From assembly GCF_001902295.1 (NCBI RefSeq), contig NZ_CP018335.1, positions 1,302,001-1,366,000 on the forward strand: a DNA stretch of 64,000 nucleotides, written 5' to 3'. The notes under the pieces are model-generated. The model worked only from the letters and a program-made list of their open reading frames with translations. It was not told where the DNA came from and did not search any database. The translations under genes were made by a program, and so were the position numbers. Below, in pieces: positions 8,381 through 17,444 of the stretch. Origin of the DNA: Clostridium kluyveri (GTDB lineage Bacteria; Bacillota; Clostridia; Clostridiales; Clostridiaceae). How positions within the stretch are numbered: position 1 is the stretch's first letter; each line of letters starts with the position of its first letter.

Positions 8381-9457
8381 GTGAATAAAGTAGAAAAATA
8401 TAATAGTTATATTCAATATTATATTTTGAGATATTTAGGTGTGGCAGTATTTTTGTTATTATGGGAAGTTTTCCCTAAAGTTGGAGTTTTGGATTCTCAA
8501 TTTGTTCCACCTCTTTCAAAAGTCTTAGAACAGGTATATAATTTATGGTTTCATAATGGATTATTTATTCATATTATGGTAAGCCTCTGGAGAGTTTTAA
8601 TAGGACTTTCAATAGCAATTGTTATTTCTGTTCCACTGGGTTTTTTGCTTGGCGGGTGGTTTACTGGCATTGCAGATATTTTTGATCCTCTTTTTAGGAT
8701 TCTATCTCAAGTTAATCCTTTTTCATTGATGCCGGTATTCATTCTATTTTTTGGAATAGGTGAAGGTGCAAAGTTGGCAGTAGTTACTTGGGTTTGTATA
8801 TGGCCTCTTTTATATAATACTATATCAGGTGTAAGAAGAGTGGATCCTATTTTAATTAAAACTGCACTATCCATGAAAATAAATAATTTAGATATGGCTA
8901 GAAAAGTACTTCTGCCCGGTGCAAAACCTTCTATTTTTCTAGGACTTAGATTAGGTGTTGAAATGTCATTTTTTATGCTTATTGCTGCAGAAATGATTGG
9001 TGCTACTGCAGGAGTAGGATGGCTTTTTCATAATTCTGCTATGAACAATCAAATTCCAAGGATGTATGCGGCAGGTATATGTGTTGTAATTCTCGGCATA
9101 ATTTTAAATAGATTTTTAATTTACATTCAAAACAAAGTATTTTTCTGGAAAGAATCTACACACATATTTAGTTTTGCAAAATGGAAAAATGTTGTAACTA
9201 AATTTAAAAAAGCTGAAATTGTGACTATAGTTTTAAGCCTGATTGTAATTATAGGGGTGGGTACTTATCAAGTAAAACTTGCCCAATATTCAGATAGTGG
9301 GGGCAATATTCATATGGACATGAATAAAGATACTAAGAATATGAAAGAACACATGAATATGGATAAAGATGATAAAGAGATGGAAAAGCATATGGATATG
9401 AATAAAAATAATAAGGATATGGAAGAACATATGCATATGGATAAGGATGGCAAATAA
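8381..9457 (+). CDS. ABC permease 2 with Met/His-rich C-terminal tail
   Basis: A homologue of permease 1 (GFLLGGWFTGIADIFDP, QVNPFSLMPVFILFFGIGE) of about 358 residues, roughly 85 longer than its paralogues. After the normal permease core comes a basic stretch (KWKNVVTKFKKAE), an additional hydrophobic segment (VTIVLSLIVIIGVGTYQV), and a hydrophilic tail of about 55 residues with repeated HMNMDKDD / HMDMNKNN / HMHMDKDG units. The tail is rich in Met, His, Asp and Lys and by topology would face outside. Met/His repeats of this kind often bind copper or silver, and thioether binding is also conceivable; neither is shown here. GAGGAGTG before GTG 8381 sets the start. It lies directly after the palindrome. 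Confidence 0.88.
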   Translation: MNKVEKYNSYIQYYILRYLGVAVFLLLWEVFPKVGVLDSQFVPPLSKVLEQVYNLWFHNGLFIHIMVSLWRVLIGLSIAIVISVPLGFLLGGWFTGIADIFDPLFRILSQVNPFSLMPVFILFFGIGEGAKLAVVTWVCIWPLLYNTISGVRRVDPILIKTALSMKINNLDMARKVLLPGAKPSIFLGLRLGVEMSFFMLIAAEMIGATAGVGWLFHNSAMNNQIPRMYAAGICVVILGIILNRFLIYIQNKVFFWKESTHIFSFAKWKNVVTKFKKAEIVTIVLSLIVIIGVGTYQVKLAQYSDSGGNIHMDMNKDTKNMKEHMNMDKDDKEMEKHMDMNKNNKDMEEHMHMDKDGK

Positions 9458-9493
9458 AGCTGTAGAATGAAATTTTTATAGGAGAATGATTTG

Positions 9494-10282
9494 ATGAAAT
9501 TTAATAAAGATACATTTTATAAATTTTTAGTTTTGTTCATATTTGTTATAGTGTGGGAAATAGTCAGCAGATCCAAATTAGTAAACCCTCTGTTCATTCC
9601 ACCTTTCTCCACAGTAGTAGTGACTCTATGGAATATGTTCGTATCAGAAAATCTTATATTGAGTGTAGCCATAAGTGTGGAAAGAGCATTATTAGGATTT
9701 ATTATTTCAATTATAATTGGTATACCACTGGGATTTTTACTGGGAGGATGGTTTTCTAAATTGGAGCTTATAGCGGAGCCTGTTATAGAGATTTTCTCTC
9801 AAGTCAATCCATTTATATTATTCCATGTTGCACTGTTGTTTTTAGGCATTGGAGAGATTACTAAAGTAGTAGTAATTGCATGGACATGTATTTGGCCTAT
9901 AATGTTTAATACAATTTATGGTATTAGAAATATGGATTCTCTAATACTAAAAGCAGCAAGGGGGTTTGGACTTAAAAGGTGGAAACTTTTTTATAAGGTA
10001 GTAATACCCTCAATATTACCTTCAGTTTTTGTAGGCATTAGAATTAGTGCTGGATATTCATTTTTTATGCTTATTGCAGCAGAAATGATGGGTGCAAGTT
10101 CAGGACTTGGATGGCTGATTTTAAATAATCAAGAAAATTACGCTATAAACAAAATATTTGCAGTGGCCATTGTTATAGCCATTCTTGGGTTGTTTGTGGA
10201 TATAGTAATAAAATTTATTGAAAGCAAGTTAATAGTTAACAAAAATGAGGAGGTATTTAATGGTATTAATTTGAGTATATAA
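9494..10282 (+). CDS. ABC permease 3, SsuC/TauC family
   Basis: A 262-residue permease with six predicted membrane segments and the same motifs as its two paralogues: GFLLGGWFSKLELIAEP, QVNPFILFHVALLFLGIGE and the EAA loop around AARGFGLKRWKLFYKV. Its HVALLF replaces the PVFIL found in the others, so it may differ in substrate path or partner. GGAG at 9481-9484 suits ATG 9494 best; TTG 9491 is the alternative. It closes the S-box operon, 93 nt before D2, with no terminator between, so transcription could continue into the second nitrogenase-like unit. Confidence 0.88.
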   Translation: MKFNKDTFYKFLVLFIFVIVWEIVSRSKLVNPLFIPPFSTVVVTLWNMFVSENLILSVAISVERALLGFIISIIIGIPLGFLLGGWFSKLELIAEPVIEIFSQVNPFILFHVALLFLGIGEITKVVVIAWTCIWPIMFNTIYGIRNMDSLILKAARGFGLKRWKLFYKVVIPSILPSVFVGIRISAGYSFFMLIAAEMMGASSGLGWLILNNQENYAINKIFAVAIVIAILGLFVDIVIKFIESKLIVNKNEEVFNGINLSI

Positions 10283-10310
10283 TTTAACAAAAATCATATT
10301 TTATTAGCTA

Positions 10311-10353
10311 AGGTATCTTCAAATTTTGACTTATTATTTATTTTCAGATACCT
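10311..10353. promoter_or_regulatory. Inverted repeat AGGTATCT / AGATACCT upstream of D2
   Basis: Perfect 8-bp arms at 10311-10318 and 10346-10353, separated by an AT-rich loop of 27 nt, lie just before the D2 ribosome-binding site. CAGATACCTAA (10345-10355) recurs exactly at 15784-15794, upstream of D4. No T run follows, so a regulator site or an RNA stem is likelier than a terminator. Confidence 0.5.
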
Positions 10354-10375
10354 AAATCAAGGGAGGATGTAATAT

Positions 10376-11893
10376 ATGAAGAAATTTAATCTTAATACTT
10401 CTGTAGTGGATACGCGTGAACAGCGTCTTGGAACTATTATTGGCTGGAAAACTGGAAAGGCATCAGAGCTTTCTAAGGACTCTGCATTTACTTGTGGCGG
10501 CTGCAAGGGAAATGGAGGTAAAAGGCTTTGTGAGGCCACAGGACCTTTTACTCAAGGTTCTACTTGCAGTGAACAAATGGTAGAATGTCAGGCTGGAAAT
10601 GTAAGGGATGCAGTTTTGATTCAACATGCACCAATAGGTTGTGGAACAGGACAGGTAGCTTACAATTCCATATATAGAAATGGACTTGCCATTAGAAATT
10701 TGCCTATACAAAATATAAAGATAATCAATACCAATATGAAAGAAACAGATATGGTATTTGGTGCACTTGATAAATTGGAACAGTCTATAAGGGATGCCTG
10801 GAACAGACATAAGCCTAGAGCTATATTTATTGGAACCTCCTGTGCCTCAGGAATAATTGGAGAGGATGTGGATAGTGTAGCCAGTAAAATGCAGGAGGAA
10901 CTTAATATTCCAATTATTCCTATGTATTGTGAAGGATTTAGATCGAAGCACTGGAGTACGGGTTTTGACGCTACCCAGCATGGGATTTTAAGGCAGCTGG
11001 TTAGAAAAAATCCTAAGAAACAGGAGAATTTAGTAAATATAATTAACCTCTGGGGCAGTGATGTATTTACGCCTATGCTGGCAGAGTTAGGACTTGAGGT
11101 TAACTATGTTATAGATTTAGCTAAAGTGGAAGATTTAGAAAGGCTTTCAGAGGCAGCTGCTACTGTTACTTTCTGTAATACACTGGGATCTTATATGGCA
11201 GCTGCTTTAGAAGAGCATTTTGGAGTACCTGAAGTTAAAGCACCTCAACCTTATGGAATTGCAGGAACGGATGCCTGGTTAAGAGAACTGGCAAGAGTTA
11301 CCCATAGAGAAAAAGAAGCGGAAATATATATAGAAAAAGAGCATAAAAGAATAGCACCTAAGATAGAAGAACTTAAAAAATTGTTAAAAGGTAAAAAGGG
11401 CTATGCAGCTACAGGTTCAGCTTATTCTCATGGACTTATTGCAGTACTTAAAGAACTTGGAATTCAAGTAGATGGATCTTTAGTATTTCATCATGATCCA
11501 GTATATGATAATAATGATCCTAGTAAGGATACTCTGAAATTTCTGGTGGATAATTATGAGGATGTTGCTAATTTTAGTGTAAGTAACAGGCAGCAGTTTC
11601 AGTTTTATGGACTGCTTAAAAATGTAAATCCGGATTTCATTCTTATAAGGCATAATGGGTTGGCTCCGTTAGCTTCACGAATGGGAATTCCTGCAGCTCC
11701 ATTAGGGGATGAACATCATGCCATAGGCTACAGTGGAATTTTAAATTTAGGTGAAACTATTTTAGAAATACTTCAGCATAAAAAATTTCATCAGGATTTA
11801 GCAGAGCATACTAAATTACCTTATACAAAATGGTGGCTTGAGCAGAGAGATCCGTATATACTTGAGAAAAATAATTTTGTAAAAATTGAATAG
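10376..11893 (+). CDS. Nitrogenase-like component 1, D-type subunit, D2
   Basis: A 505-residue D-type subunit. Candidate ligands are Cys64, Cys89 (HAPIGC) and Cys156 (TSCASGIIGED) for a P-cluster and Cys267 (FCNTLGSY) for the cofactor. CEGFRSKHWSTGFD is at 185-198 and a GDEHHAIGYSG segment lies near the C-terminus, as in D1. An additional N-terminal Cys-rich patch (CGGCKGNGGKRLC, 40-52) is shared with D3. GGGAGGATG precedes ATG 10376. D3 follows after 20 nt and is a close paralogue, and one K gene follows both. D2 may form a complex with that K or act with D3. No N2-fixation-specific sequence is seen. Confidence 0.87.
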   Translation: MKKFNLNTSVVDTREQRLGTIIGWKTGKASELSKDSAFTCGGCKGNGGKRLCEATGPFTQGSTCSEQMVECQAGNVRDAVLIQHAPIGCGTGQVAYNSIYRNGLAIRNLPIQNIKIINTNMKETDMVFGALDKLEQSIRDAWNRHKPRAIFIGTSCASGIIGEDVDSVASKMQEELNIPIIPMYCEGFRSKHWSTGFDATQHGILRQLVRKNPKKQENLVNIINLWGSDVFTPMLAELGLEVNYVIDLAKVEDLERLSEAAATVTFCNTLGSYMAAALEEHFGVPEVKAPQPYGIAGTDAWLRELARVTHREKEAEIYIEKEHKRIAPKIEELKKLLKGKKGYAATGSAYSHGLIAVLKELGIQVDGSLVFHHDPVYDNNDPSKDTLKFLVDNYEDVANFSVSNRQQFQFYGLLKNVNPDFILIRHNGLAPLASRMGIPAAPLGDEHHAIGYSGILNLGETILEILQHKKFHQDLAEHTKLPYTKWWLEQRDPYILEKNNFVKIE

Positions 11894-11913
11894 TTATTAG
11901 GGGATGATAATAT

Positions 11914-13425
11914 ATGAAAGTTGATTTAAACACATCGGTGGTAAAGACCAGGGAACAACGTCTTGGTACTATAATCGGATGGAAAACTGGGAAAACTTCA
12001 GATCTTTCTAGAGATTCTGCATATACCTGCGGAGGATGTAAAGGTAATGGAGGGAAGAGGCTGTGTGAAGCTATAGGTCCCTTTACTCAGGGGTCCAGCT
12101 GCAGTGAAAGAATGGTGGAGTGTCAGGCGGGAGAGGTGAGAGATGCAATTTTAATTCAACATTCTCCCATAGGCTGTGGAACCAGCCAGGTGGCTTGTAA
12201 TTCCATATATAGAAATGGCCTTGCAAATAGAAAATTACCTATAGAAAATATGAAAGTAATTAATACCAATATAAAAGAAACAGATATGGTATTTGGGGCA
12301 CTTGAAAAACTAGAACAGTCCATAAGGGATGCCTGGGAGAGACATCATCCTAAAGCAATTTTTGTTGCAACTTCCTGTGTTACAGGTATTATTGGAGAAG
12401 ATATAGATAGTGTGGCAAGCAAATTACATGAAGAGTTCAAAATTCCAATTGTTCCTATGTATTGTGAAGGTTTCAGATCAAAACACTGGAGTACAGGTTT
12501 TGATGCCACACAGCATGGAATCTTAAAATATATAGTTCGTAAAAGTTCTAAAAAACAAGAAGATCTGGTAAATGTAATTAATCTCTGGGGCAGCGATGTA
12601 TTTACTCCAATACTGGCAGAATTAGGTCTTAGAGTTAACTATGTAGTAGATATGGCAACGGTAGAGGATTTAGAACAGCTTTCAGAAGCTGCTGCTACTG
12701 TTTCATTTTGCCATACTTTATCTTCTTACCTGGCAGCTGGTCTGGAAGAACAATTTGGAGTTCCAGAAGTCAAAGCACCTCAACCTTATGGAATTGCAGG
12801 AACAGATGCGTGGATAAGAGAACTAGCAAGAGTTACCCACAGAGAGGAAAAAGCAGAAGCGTATATAGAAAAGGAACATAAAAGAATAGCACCCAAAATA
12901 AAAGAACTTAAAAAATTATTAAGTGGCAAAAAAGGCTATGCAGCTACAGGTTCAGCTTACTCTCATGGACTTATTGCGGTGCTTGGAGAGCTTGGAGTTC
13001 AAGTAGACGGTTCCTTGGTGTTTCATCATGATCCTGTATATGATAATAATGATGCTACCAAAGATTCTCTGAAATTTTTAGTAGACAATTATGGAGATGT
13101 TCCTAATTTTAGTGTAAGCAATAGACAGCAGTATCAATTTTATGGACTGCTTAAAAATGTTAATCCTGATTTTATTATTATAAGACATGCAGGGCTTGCC
13201 TCTTTGGCATCTCGTATGGGTATACCGGCAGTTCCTCTTGGTGATGAACACCATGCTGTAGGTTATCAGGGGATTTTGAACTTAGGAGAAACTATTTTAG
13301 ATATACTTGCACGTAAAAAGTTCCACAAAGATTTGTCCTCTCATGTTAAACTGCCTTATACAAAATGGTGGCTTGAACAGAGAGATCCTTATATATTAGA
13401 AAAACAACATTATGTTGTGTATTAG
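11914..13425 (+). CDS. Nitrogenase-like component 1, D-type subunit, D3 (tandem paralogue of D2)
   Basis: A 503-residue paralogue of D2, clearly a tandem duplication: the sequences align nearly end to end with no large gaps. Ligand candidates Cys63, Cys88, Cys155 (TSCVTGIIGED) and Cys266 (FCHTLSSY) are kept, as are KHWSTGFD and GDEHHAVGYQG. Changes close to the cofactor pocket (GSYMAAAL to SSYLAAGL, HFGVP to QFGVP) suggest altered substrate preference rather than decay. The open reading frame is intact, with RBS AGGGGATG. K2 begins 38 nt after its stop and could pair with either D2 or D3. Confidence 0.87.
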   Translation: MKVDLNTSVVKTREQRLGTIIGWKTGKTSDLSRDSAYTCGGCKGNGGKRLCEAIGPFTQGSSCSERMVECQAGEVRDAILIQHSPIGCGTSQVACNSIYRNGLANRKLPIENMKVINTNIKETDMVFGALEKLEQSIRDAWERHHPKAIFVATSCVTGIIGEDIDSVASKLHEEFKIPIVPMYCEGFRSKHWSTGFDATQHGILKYIVRKSSKKQEDLVNVINLWGSDVFTPILAELGLRVNYVVDMATVEDLEQLSEAAATVSFCHTLSSYLAAGLEEQFGVPEVKAPQPYGIAGTDAWIRELARVTHREEKAEAYIEKEHKRIAPKIKELKKLLSGKKGYAATGSAYSHGLIAVLGELGVQVDGSLVFHHDPVYDNNDATKDSLKFLVDNYGDVPNFSVSNRQQYQFYGLLKNVNPDFIIIRHAGLASLASRMGIPAVPLGDEHHAVGYQGILNLGETILDILARKKFHKDLSSHVKLPYTKWWLEQRDPYILEKQHYVVY

Positions 13426-13463
13426 AAAAATAACAGTGACTTTATAGAATAGGAGTGGATATA

Positions 13464-14840
13464 GTGTCCAATATAAAATTAGAATTAAAAGGTACAAATA
13501 AAAGTATAGAAAAATCAAATTCCATTGAACAGATTAGATATGGATGCGCCCTAGGGGCTGTACACAGTGCTTTTGCAATTCCAAGAGTAATTCCAATTGC
13601 CCATTGTGGTCCGGGATGTGTAGACAAACAAACTTCTAACCTGGCTTTTTATAATGGATTTCAGGGAGGAGGATATGGAGGAGGTTCTGTTGTTCCAAGT
13701 TCCAATATTTATGAAAAGGAAGTTGTATTTGGTGGTGAAGACAGACTAAGAGAACTTATAGATGCAACCTTTAAAGTTCTGGATGCGGATTTATTTGTAG
13801 TTATGACAGGATGTATTCCAGATACTGTTGGAGATGATGTAGGAGCTGTAGTAGGTGAATTTCAGGATGAAGGTCGTCCTATAGTGTATGCAGAAACAGG
13901 TGGATTTAAAGGAAATAATTTCACAGGCCATGAATTGGTTACAGAAGCTATCATCGATCAATATGTAGGTGATTATGATGGGCCTTTAGAAAAAGGACTT
14001 GTAAATGTGTGGTCACTTCTTCCTTATCACAATACTTTTTGGAGGGGAGATCTTACAGAAATTAAAAGAATACTAGAAGGTATAGGTTTAAAGGTTAATA
14101 TATTATTTGGACATGAAAGTGCAGGGGTCTCAGAATGGAAAAATATTAAAAAAGCACAATTTAATCTGGTATTATCTCCATGGCTGGGTCTTAAAACTGC
14201 AGAAAAATTGAAGAAAAAATATAAACAGCCTTATTTGCATATTCCTACAATTCCAATAGGAGCAAAAGAAACCAGTAGTTTTTTAAGAAAAGTAGTAGAA
14301 TTTTCAGGAATTGATAAAGTCAAGGCAGAAAAATTTATTGAAGAAGAAGAAAAGAAATATTATGAGTACCTAGAGGACTTTTCTGATTTTTATGCAGAGT
14401 ATTGGTGGGGATTACCAGCAAAATTTGCAGTTATAGGTGACAGTGCATATAATTTAGCTCTCACAAAGTTTTTAGTGAATCAACTGGGACTGATACCTGC
14501 CATACAAATTATTACAGAAGATCCACCAGAAAGATATAGAAGTGGTATTCGGGAGGAGTTTAAAAATATAGCAGAAGATGTTTCAGTAGATATAGAATTT
14601 GAAGAAGACAGTTATACTATTCATGAAAAAATAAGGAAAACAGATTTTGGTCATAAGCCCCCTATTATTTTTGGAACTACCTGGGAAAGGGATCTTACTA
14701 AGGAATTAAAAGGCTCTATAGTTGAAGTGGGTTTTCCAGCATCTTATGAATTGGTGCTTTCAAAATCTTATGTAGGTTATAGGGGAGCTCTTACTTTACT
14801 TGAAAAAATATACACTACTATAGTTGGAGCCAGTGCATAA
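13464..14840 (+). CDS. Nitrogenase-like component 1, K-type subunit, K2
   Basis: A 458-residue K subunit with candidate P-cluster cysteines Cys28 (YGCALGA), Cys52 (HCGPGC) and Cys117 (TGCIPDTVGDD). ATAGGAG at 13449-13455 sits 8 nt before GTG 13464; an in-frame GTG at 13455 overlaps that site and is rejected. It is the only K gene for the D2-D3 pair and precedes nifH copy 2 by 51 nt, giving the order D-D-K-H. K1 resembles it along its whole length, for example FGGE..L..LI near residue 90 and GFKG.N..GHE.V.EAIIDQ.VGDY. Confidence 0.87.
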   Translation: MSNIKLELKGTNKSIEKSNSIEQIRYGCALGAVHSAFAIPRVIPIAHCGPGCVDKQTSNLAFYNGFQGGGYGGGSVVPSSNIYEKEVVFGGEDRLRELIDATFKVLDADLFVVMTGCIPDTVGDDVGAVVGEFQDEGRPIVYAETGGFKGNNFTGHELVTEAIIDQYVGDYDGPLEKGLVNVWSLLPYHNTFWRGDLTEIKRILEGIGLKVNILFGHESAGVSEWKNIKKAQFNLVLSPWLGLKTAEKLKKKYKQPYLHIPTIPIGAKETSSFLRKVVEFSGIDKVKAEKFIEEEEKKYYEYLEDFSDFYAEYWWGLPAKFAVIGDSAYNLALTKFLVNQLGLIPAIQIITEDPPERYRSGIREEFKNIAEDVSVDIEFEEDSYTIHEKIRKTDFGHKPPIIFGTTWERDLTKELKGSIVEVGFPASYELVLSKSYVGYRGALTLLEKIYTTIVGASA

Positions 14841-14891
14841 TTTTAATATAAATTCAATAATCATATTTTCAATTTGAGGAGGAACATATAT

Positions 14892-15710
14892 ATGAGACAA
14901 GTAGCAATTTATGGAAAAGGCGGAATAGGTAAATCCACAACCACACAAAATTTAACAGCAGGTTTATCAGAATTAGGAAAGAATGTCATGGTAGTTGGAT
15001 GCGATCCTAAAGCTGATTCTACAAGACTTCTTTTAGGTGGACTTGCACAAAAAACAGTTCTAGATACACTGAGGGAAGAAGGGGAAGATGTAGAATTAGA
15101 TTATATAATGAAAACAGGCTTTGGTGGAATAAAATGTGTTGAATCTGGTGGACCAGAACCAGGTGTAGGATGTGCAGGAAGAGGAATAATTACATCTATA
15201 AACATGCTGGAGAGATTAGGAGCATATACTGATGACTTAGACTATGTTTTTTATGATGTATTAGGGGATGTTGTGTGCGGAGGCTTTGCTATGCCTATTC
15301 GTGAAGGAAAAGCCAAAGAAATATATATTGTAGCCAGTGGTGAAATGATGGCTCTTTATGCTGCAAACAATATATCAAAGGGAATAAAAAAATATGCTAA
15401 AAAAGGTGGAGTAAGATTAGGTGGAATTATCTGCAACAGCAGAAATGTAGACAATGAAAAGAAATTATTGGAAACTTTTGCAAAGGAATTAGGCACTCAG
15501 TTAATTTATTTTGTTCCAAGGGATAATGTGGTTCAAAAAGCTGAAATTCACAAACAGACAGTAATACAGTTTGATTCTGATGAGAATCAGGCTGCTGAAT
15601 ATAGATCTCTTGCAAAAGCAATAGAAGAAAATGAATTGTTTGTAATTCCAAAACCTATGAGTCAGGAAAGGCTTGAAGAAATATTCTTAGAGCATGGGCT
15701 CATAGATTAG
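14892..15710 (+). CDS. nifH: Nitrogenase-like iron protein NifH, copy 2 (complete)
   Basis: A complete 272-residue Fe protein. The P-loop GKGGIGKST is at 8-16, switch-type DPKADSTR follows, and the [4Fe-4S] ligands are Cys94 (GVGCAGRGI) and Cys129 (VVCGGFAMP). It would form a homodimer bridged by one cluster, hydrolyse ATP and deliver electrons to component 1. GAGGAGG (14876-14882) fixes the ATG at 14892; an in-frame TTG at 14874 precedes that site and is rejected. Residues 73-272 equal those of the truncated copy at the window start, which implies recent duplication or gene conversion. It follows K2 and closes this unit. Confidence 0.95.
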   Translation: MRQVAIYGKGGIGKSTTTQNLTAGLSELGKNVMVVGCDPKADSTRLLLGGLAQKTVLDTLREEGEDVELDYIMKTGFGGIKCVESGGPEPGVGCAGRGIITSINMLERLGAYTDDLDYVFYDVLGDVVCGGFAMPIREGKAKEIYIVASGEMMALYAANNISKGIKKYAKKGGVRLGGIICNSRNVDNEKKLLETFAKELGTQLIYFVPRDNVVQKAEIHKQTVIQFDSDENQAAEYRSLAKAIEENELFVIPKPMSQERLEEIFLEHGLID

Positions 15711-15781
15711 TGTAAATCAAGTGCTTTTTAGGTGCAGGTGGAGTTTGCTATTCGGATAAAAGTAATTTTAACATTAATATA

Positions 15782-15843
15782 GTCAGATACCTAAGCTATA
15801 TGTTGCTTTAATGTAGAATTAAAGATTGTAGAGGGTATCTGAC
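15782..15843. promoter_or_regulatory. Inverted repeat GTCAGATACC / GGTATCTGAC upstream of D4
   Basis: Perfect 10-bp arms at 15782-15791 and 15834-15843 flank 42 nt in the NifH2-D4 gap. The core AGATACC is the same as in the repeat before D2 (10311-10353). No T run follows. It may be a regulator site or the stem of an RNA leader; the rest of the 261-nt gap (15711-15971) shows nothing else I can name. Confidence 0.5.
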
Positions 15844-15971
15844 CTAATCAATATGTATTGTCAATTCAATCAAACAAACGGCATATCATCAATATCTAAA
15901 GCATAACTTTATTTATTCTTGCTTTACATGAATTGTTTTTCTGGGTGGAATTTCAGAAGGGGGTAATAGTT

Positions 15972-17444
15972 TTGAGGGTAAATATAAAGTCACCAGAAGT
16001 TCAAATTAGAGAGAGAAGACTTGGTTCAATTACGGGATTTTATGGAAGTGCATCTGAACTTTGTAATAAATCAAAATCAGGAAAACTTTGTGATAGAATG
16101 CATTCTTTTAGCCAATGTTTAGGATGCAGCTCAGGTAATGCATTGTGTCAGCTAGCCTTAATACAGGATGCTGTGGTTATAAATCATGCTCCACTGGGCT
16201 GTTCAGCTGATTTTTCAGATTTTAACTTCATAAATACAGTAGAAAGACAAGCAAGAAATATTCCAGTTGCAAATGCAAATTTATTAAGTACAAACTTAAA
16301 TGAGGAAGATACTATATATGGCGGAGGACAAAAATTGGAATCCACTATAGAAGAAGCATATTATAGATTTAAACCTAACGCAATATTTATAACAACTTCC
16401 TGTGCATCTGGAATTATAGGTGATGATGTAGATACCATAGCTCAGGAAGCTGAGAATAAATTTAATATTCCGGTTGTATATGTTTCATGTGAAGGCTTTA
16501 GATCTAAAATTTGGACCACTGGTTTTGATGCAGCATATCATGCAATAATCAGAAAGATAGTAAAACCACCAATTAAAAAAATGAAAGATATGGTGAATGT
16601 GATTAATTTTTGGGGTACCGATATTTTTACTGATTTATTTGGAAGAATTGGTTTAACACCCAACTATATAGTACCATTTTCTACAATAGATCAATTGCAA
16701 AAAATATCTGAAGCAGCAGCTACAGTACAGATTTGTCCCACACTTGGAACTTATTTGGCCGCATCTCTTGAACAGGAATATGGAGTGCCGGAAGTTAAAA
16801 CTCCACCTGCTTATGGAATAGAGGGAACGGATGCCTGGTTTAGGGAACTTGGCAGGATAACCGGGAAAGAAAAAGAAGTGGAGGAATTAATTAAATCAGA
16901 AAAAGAAAGGATATATCCTGAACTTGAAAGACTGAGAGAAAAATTAAAAGGAAAAAGAGTCTATATTACAGCAGGTGCTGCCCATGGACACAGCATAATG
17001 TATATTTTAAGGGATCTGGGAGTTGAAATTGTAGGAGCCTCCATATTTCATCATGATCCATGTTATGACAACAGAGATGATAAAGGAAAGAGTTTAGATC
17101 ACCTAGTTAAAACTTATGGAGATATAAAACATTTTAACGTATGTAATAAACAATCATATGAACTTATAAATTCCCTTAATAGATTAAAACCGGATATATT
17201 TGTGGCACGTCATGGTGGTATGGCTATATGGGGAGCCAAACTTGGCATACCAACATTTTTGATGGACAATGAACAATTTGGGTTAGGGTATCAAGGACTA
17301 TTGAATTATGGAAATAAAGTTTTGGATGTACTTGAGACTCCAGAATTTATAAAAAATATTGCTGCACACACTAAACTTGCATATACGGATTGGTGGATTA
17401 ATCAAAAACCTGATACTTTTTTGGAGGTAAACAAGCATGAGTAA
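15972..17444 (+). CDS. Nitrogenase-like component 1, divergent D-type subunit, D4
   Basis: A 490-residue D-type subunit. The longer frame opens at ATG 15933, but GAAGGGGG at about 15956-15963 is 8 nt before TTG 15972, giving MRVNIKSPEV, which aligns with the starts of D2 and D3. Candidate ligands Cys52, Cys77 (HAPLGC), Cys144 (TSCASGIIGDD) and Cys255 (ICPTLGTY) are kept. It differs from D1-D3 in two pocket segments: SKHWSTGFD is SKIWTTGFD, and GDEH near the C-terminus is DNEQ, so that candidate His is lost. It may bind a different cofactor or substrate. The stop overlaps the K3 start by 8 nt, indicating translational coupling. Confidence 0.85.
   Translation: MRVNIKSPEVQIRERRLGSITGFYGSASELCNKSKSGKLCDRMHSFSQCLGCSSGNALCQLALIQDAVVINHAPLGCSADFSDFNFINTVERQARNIPVANANLLSTNLNEEDTIYGGGQKLESTIEEAYYRFKPNAIFITTSCASGIIGDDVDTIAQEAENKFNIPVVYVSCEGFRSKIWTTGFDAAYHAIIRKIVKPPIKKMKDMVNVINFWGTDIFTDLFGRIGLTPNYIVPFSTIDQLQKISEAAATVQICPTLGTYLAASLEQEYGVPEVKTPPAYGIEGTDAWFRELGRITGKEKEVEELIKSEKERIYPELERLREKLKGKRVYITAGAAHGHSIMYILRDLGVEIVGASIFHHDPCYDNRDDKGKSLDHLVKTYGDIKHFNVCNKQSYELINSLNRLKPDIFVARHGGMAIWGAKLGIPTFLMDNEQFGLGYQGLLNYGNKVLDVLETPEFIKNIAAHTKLAYTDWWINQKPDTFLEVNKHE

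Noticed and set aside
15933..15971. N-terminal extension MFFWVEFQKG on D4
   Set aside because: It overlaps the RBS of TTG 15972 and has no counterpart in D1-D3.
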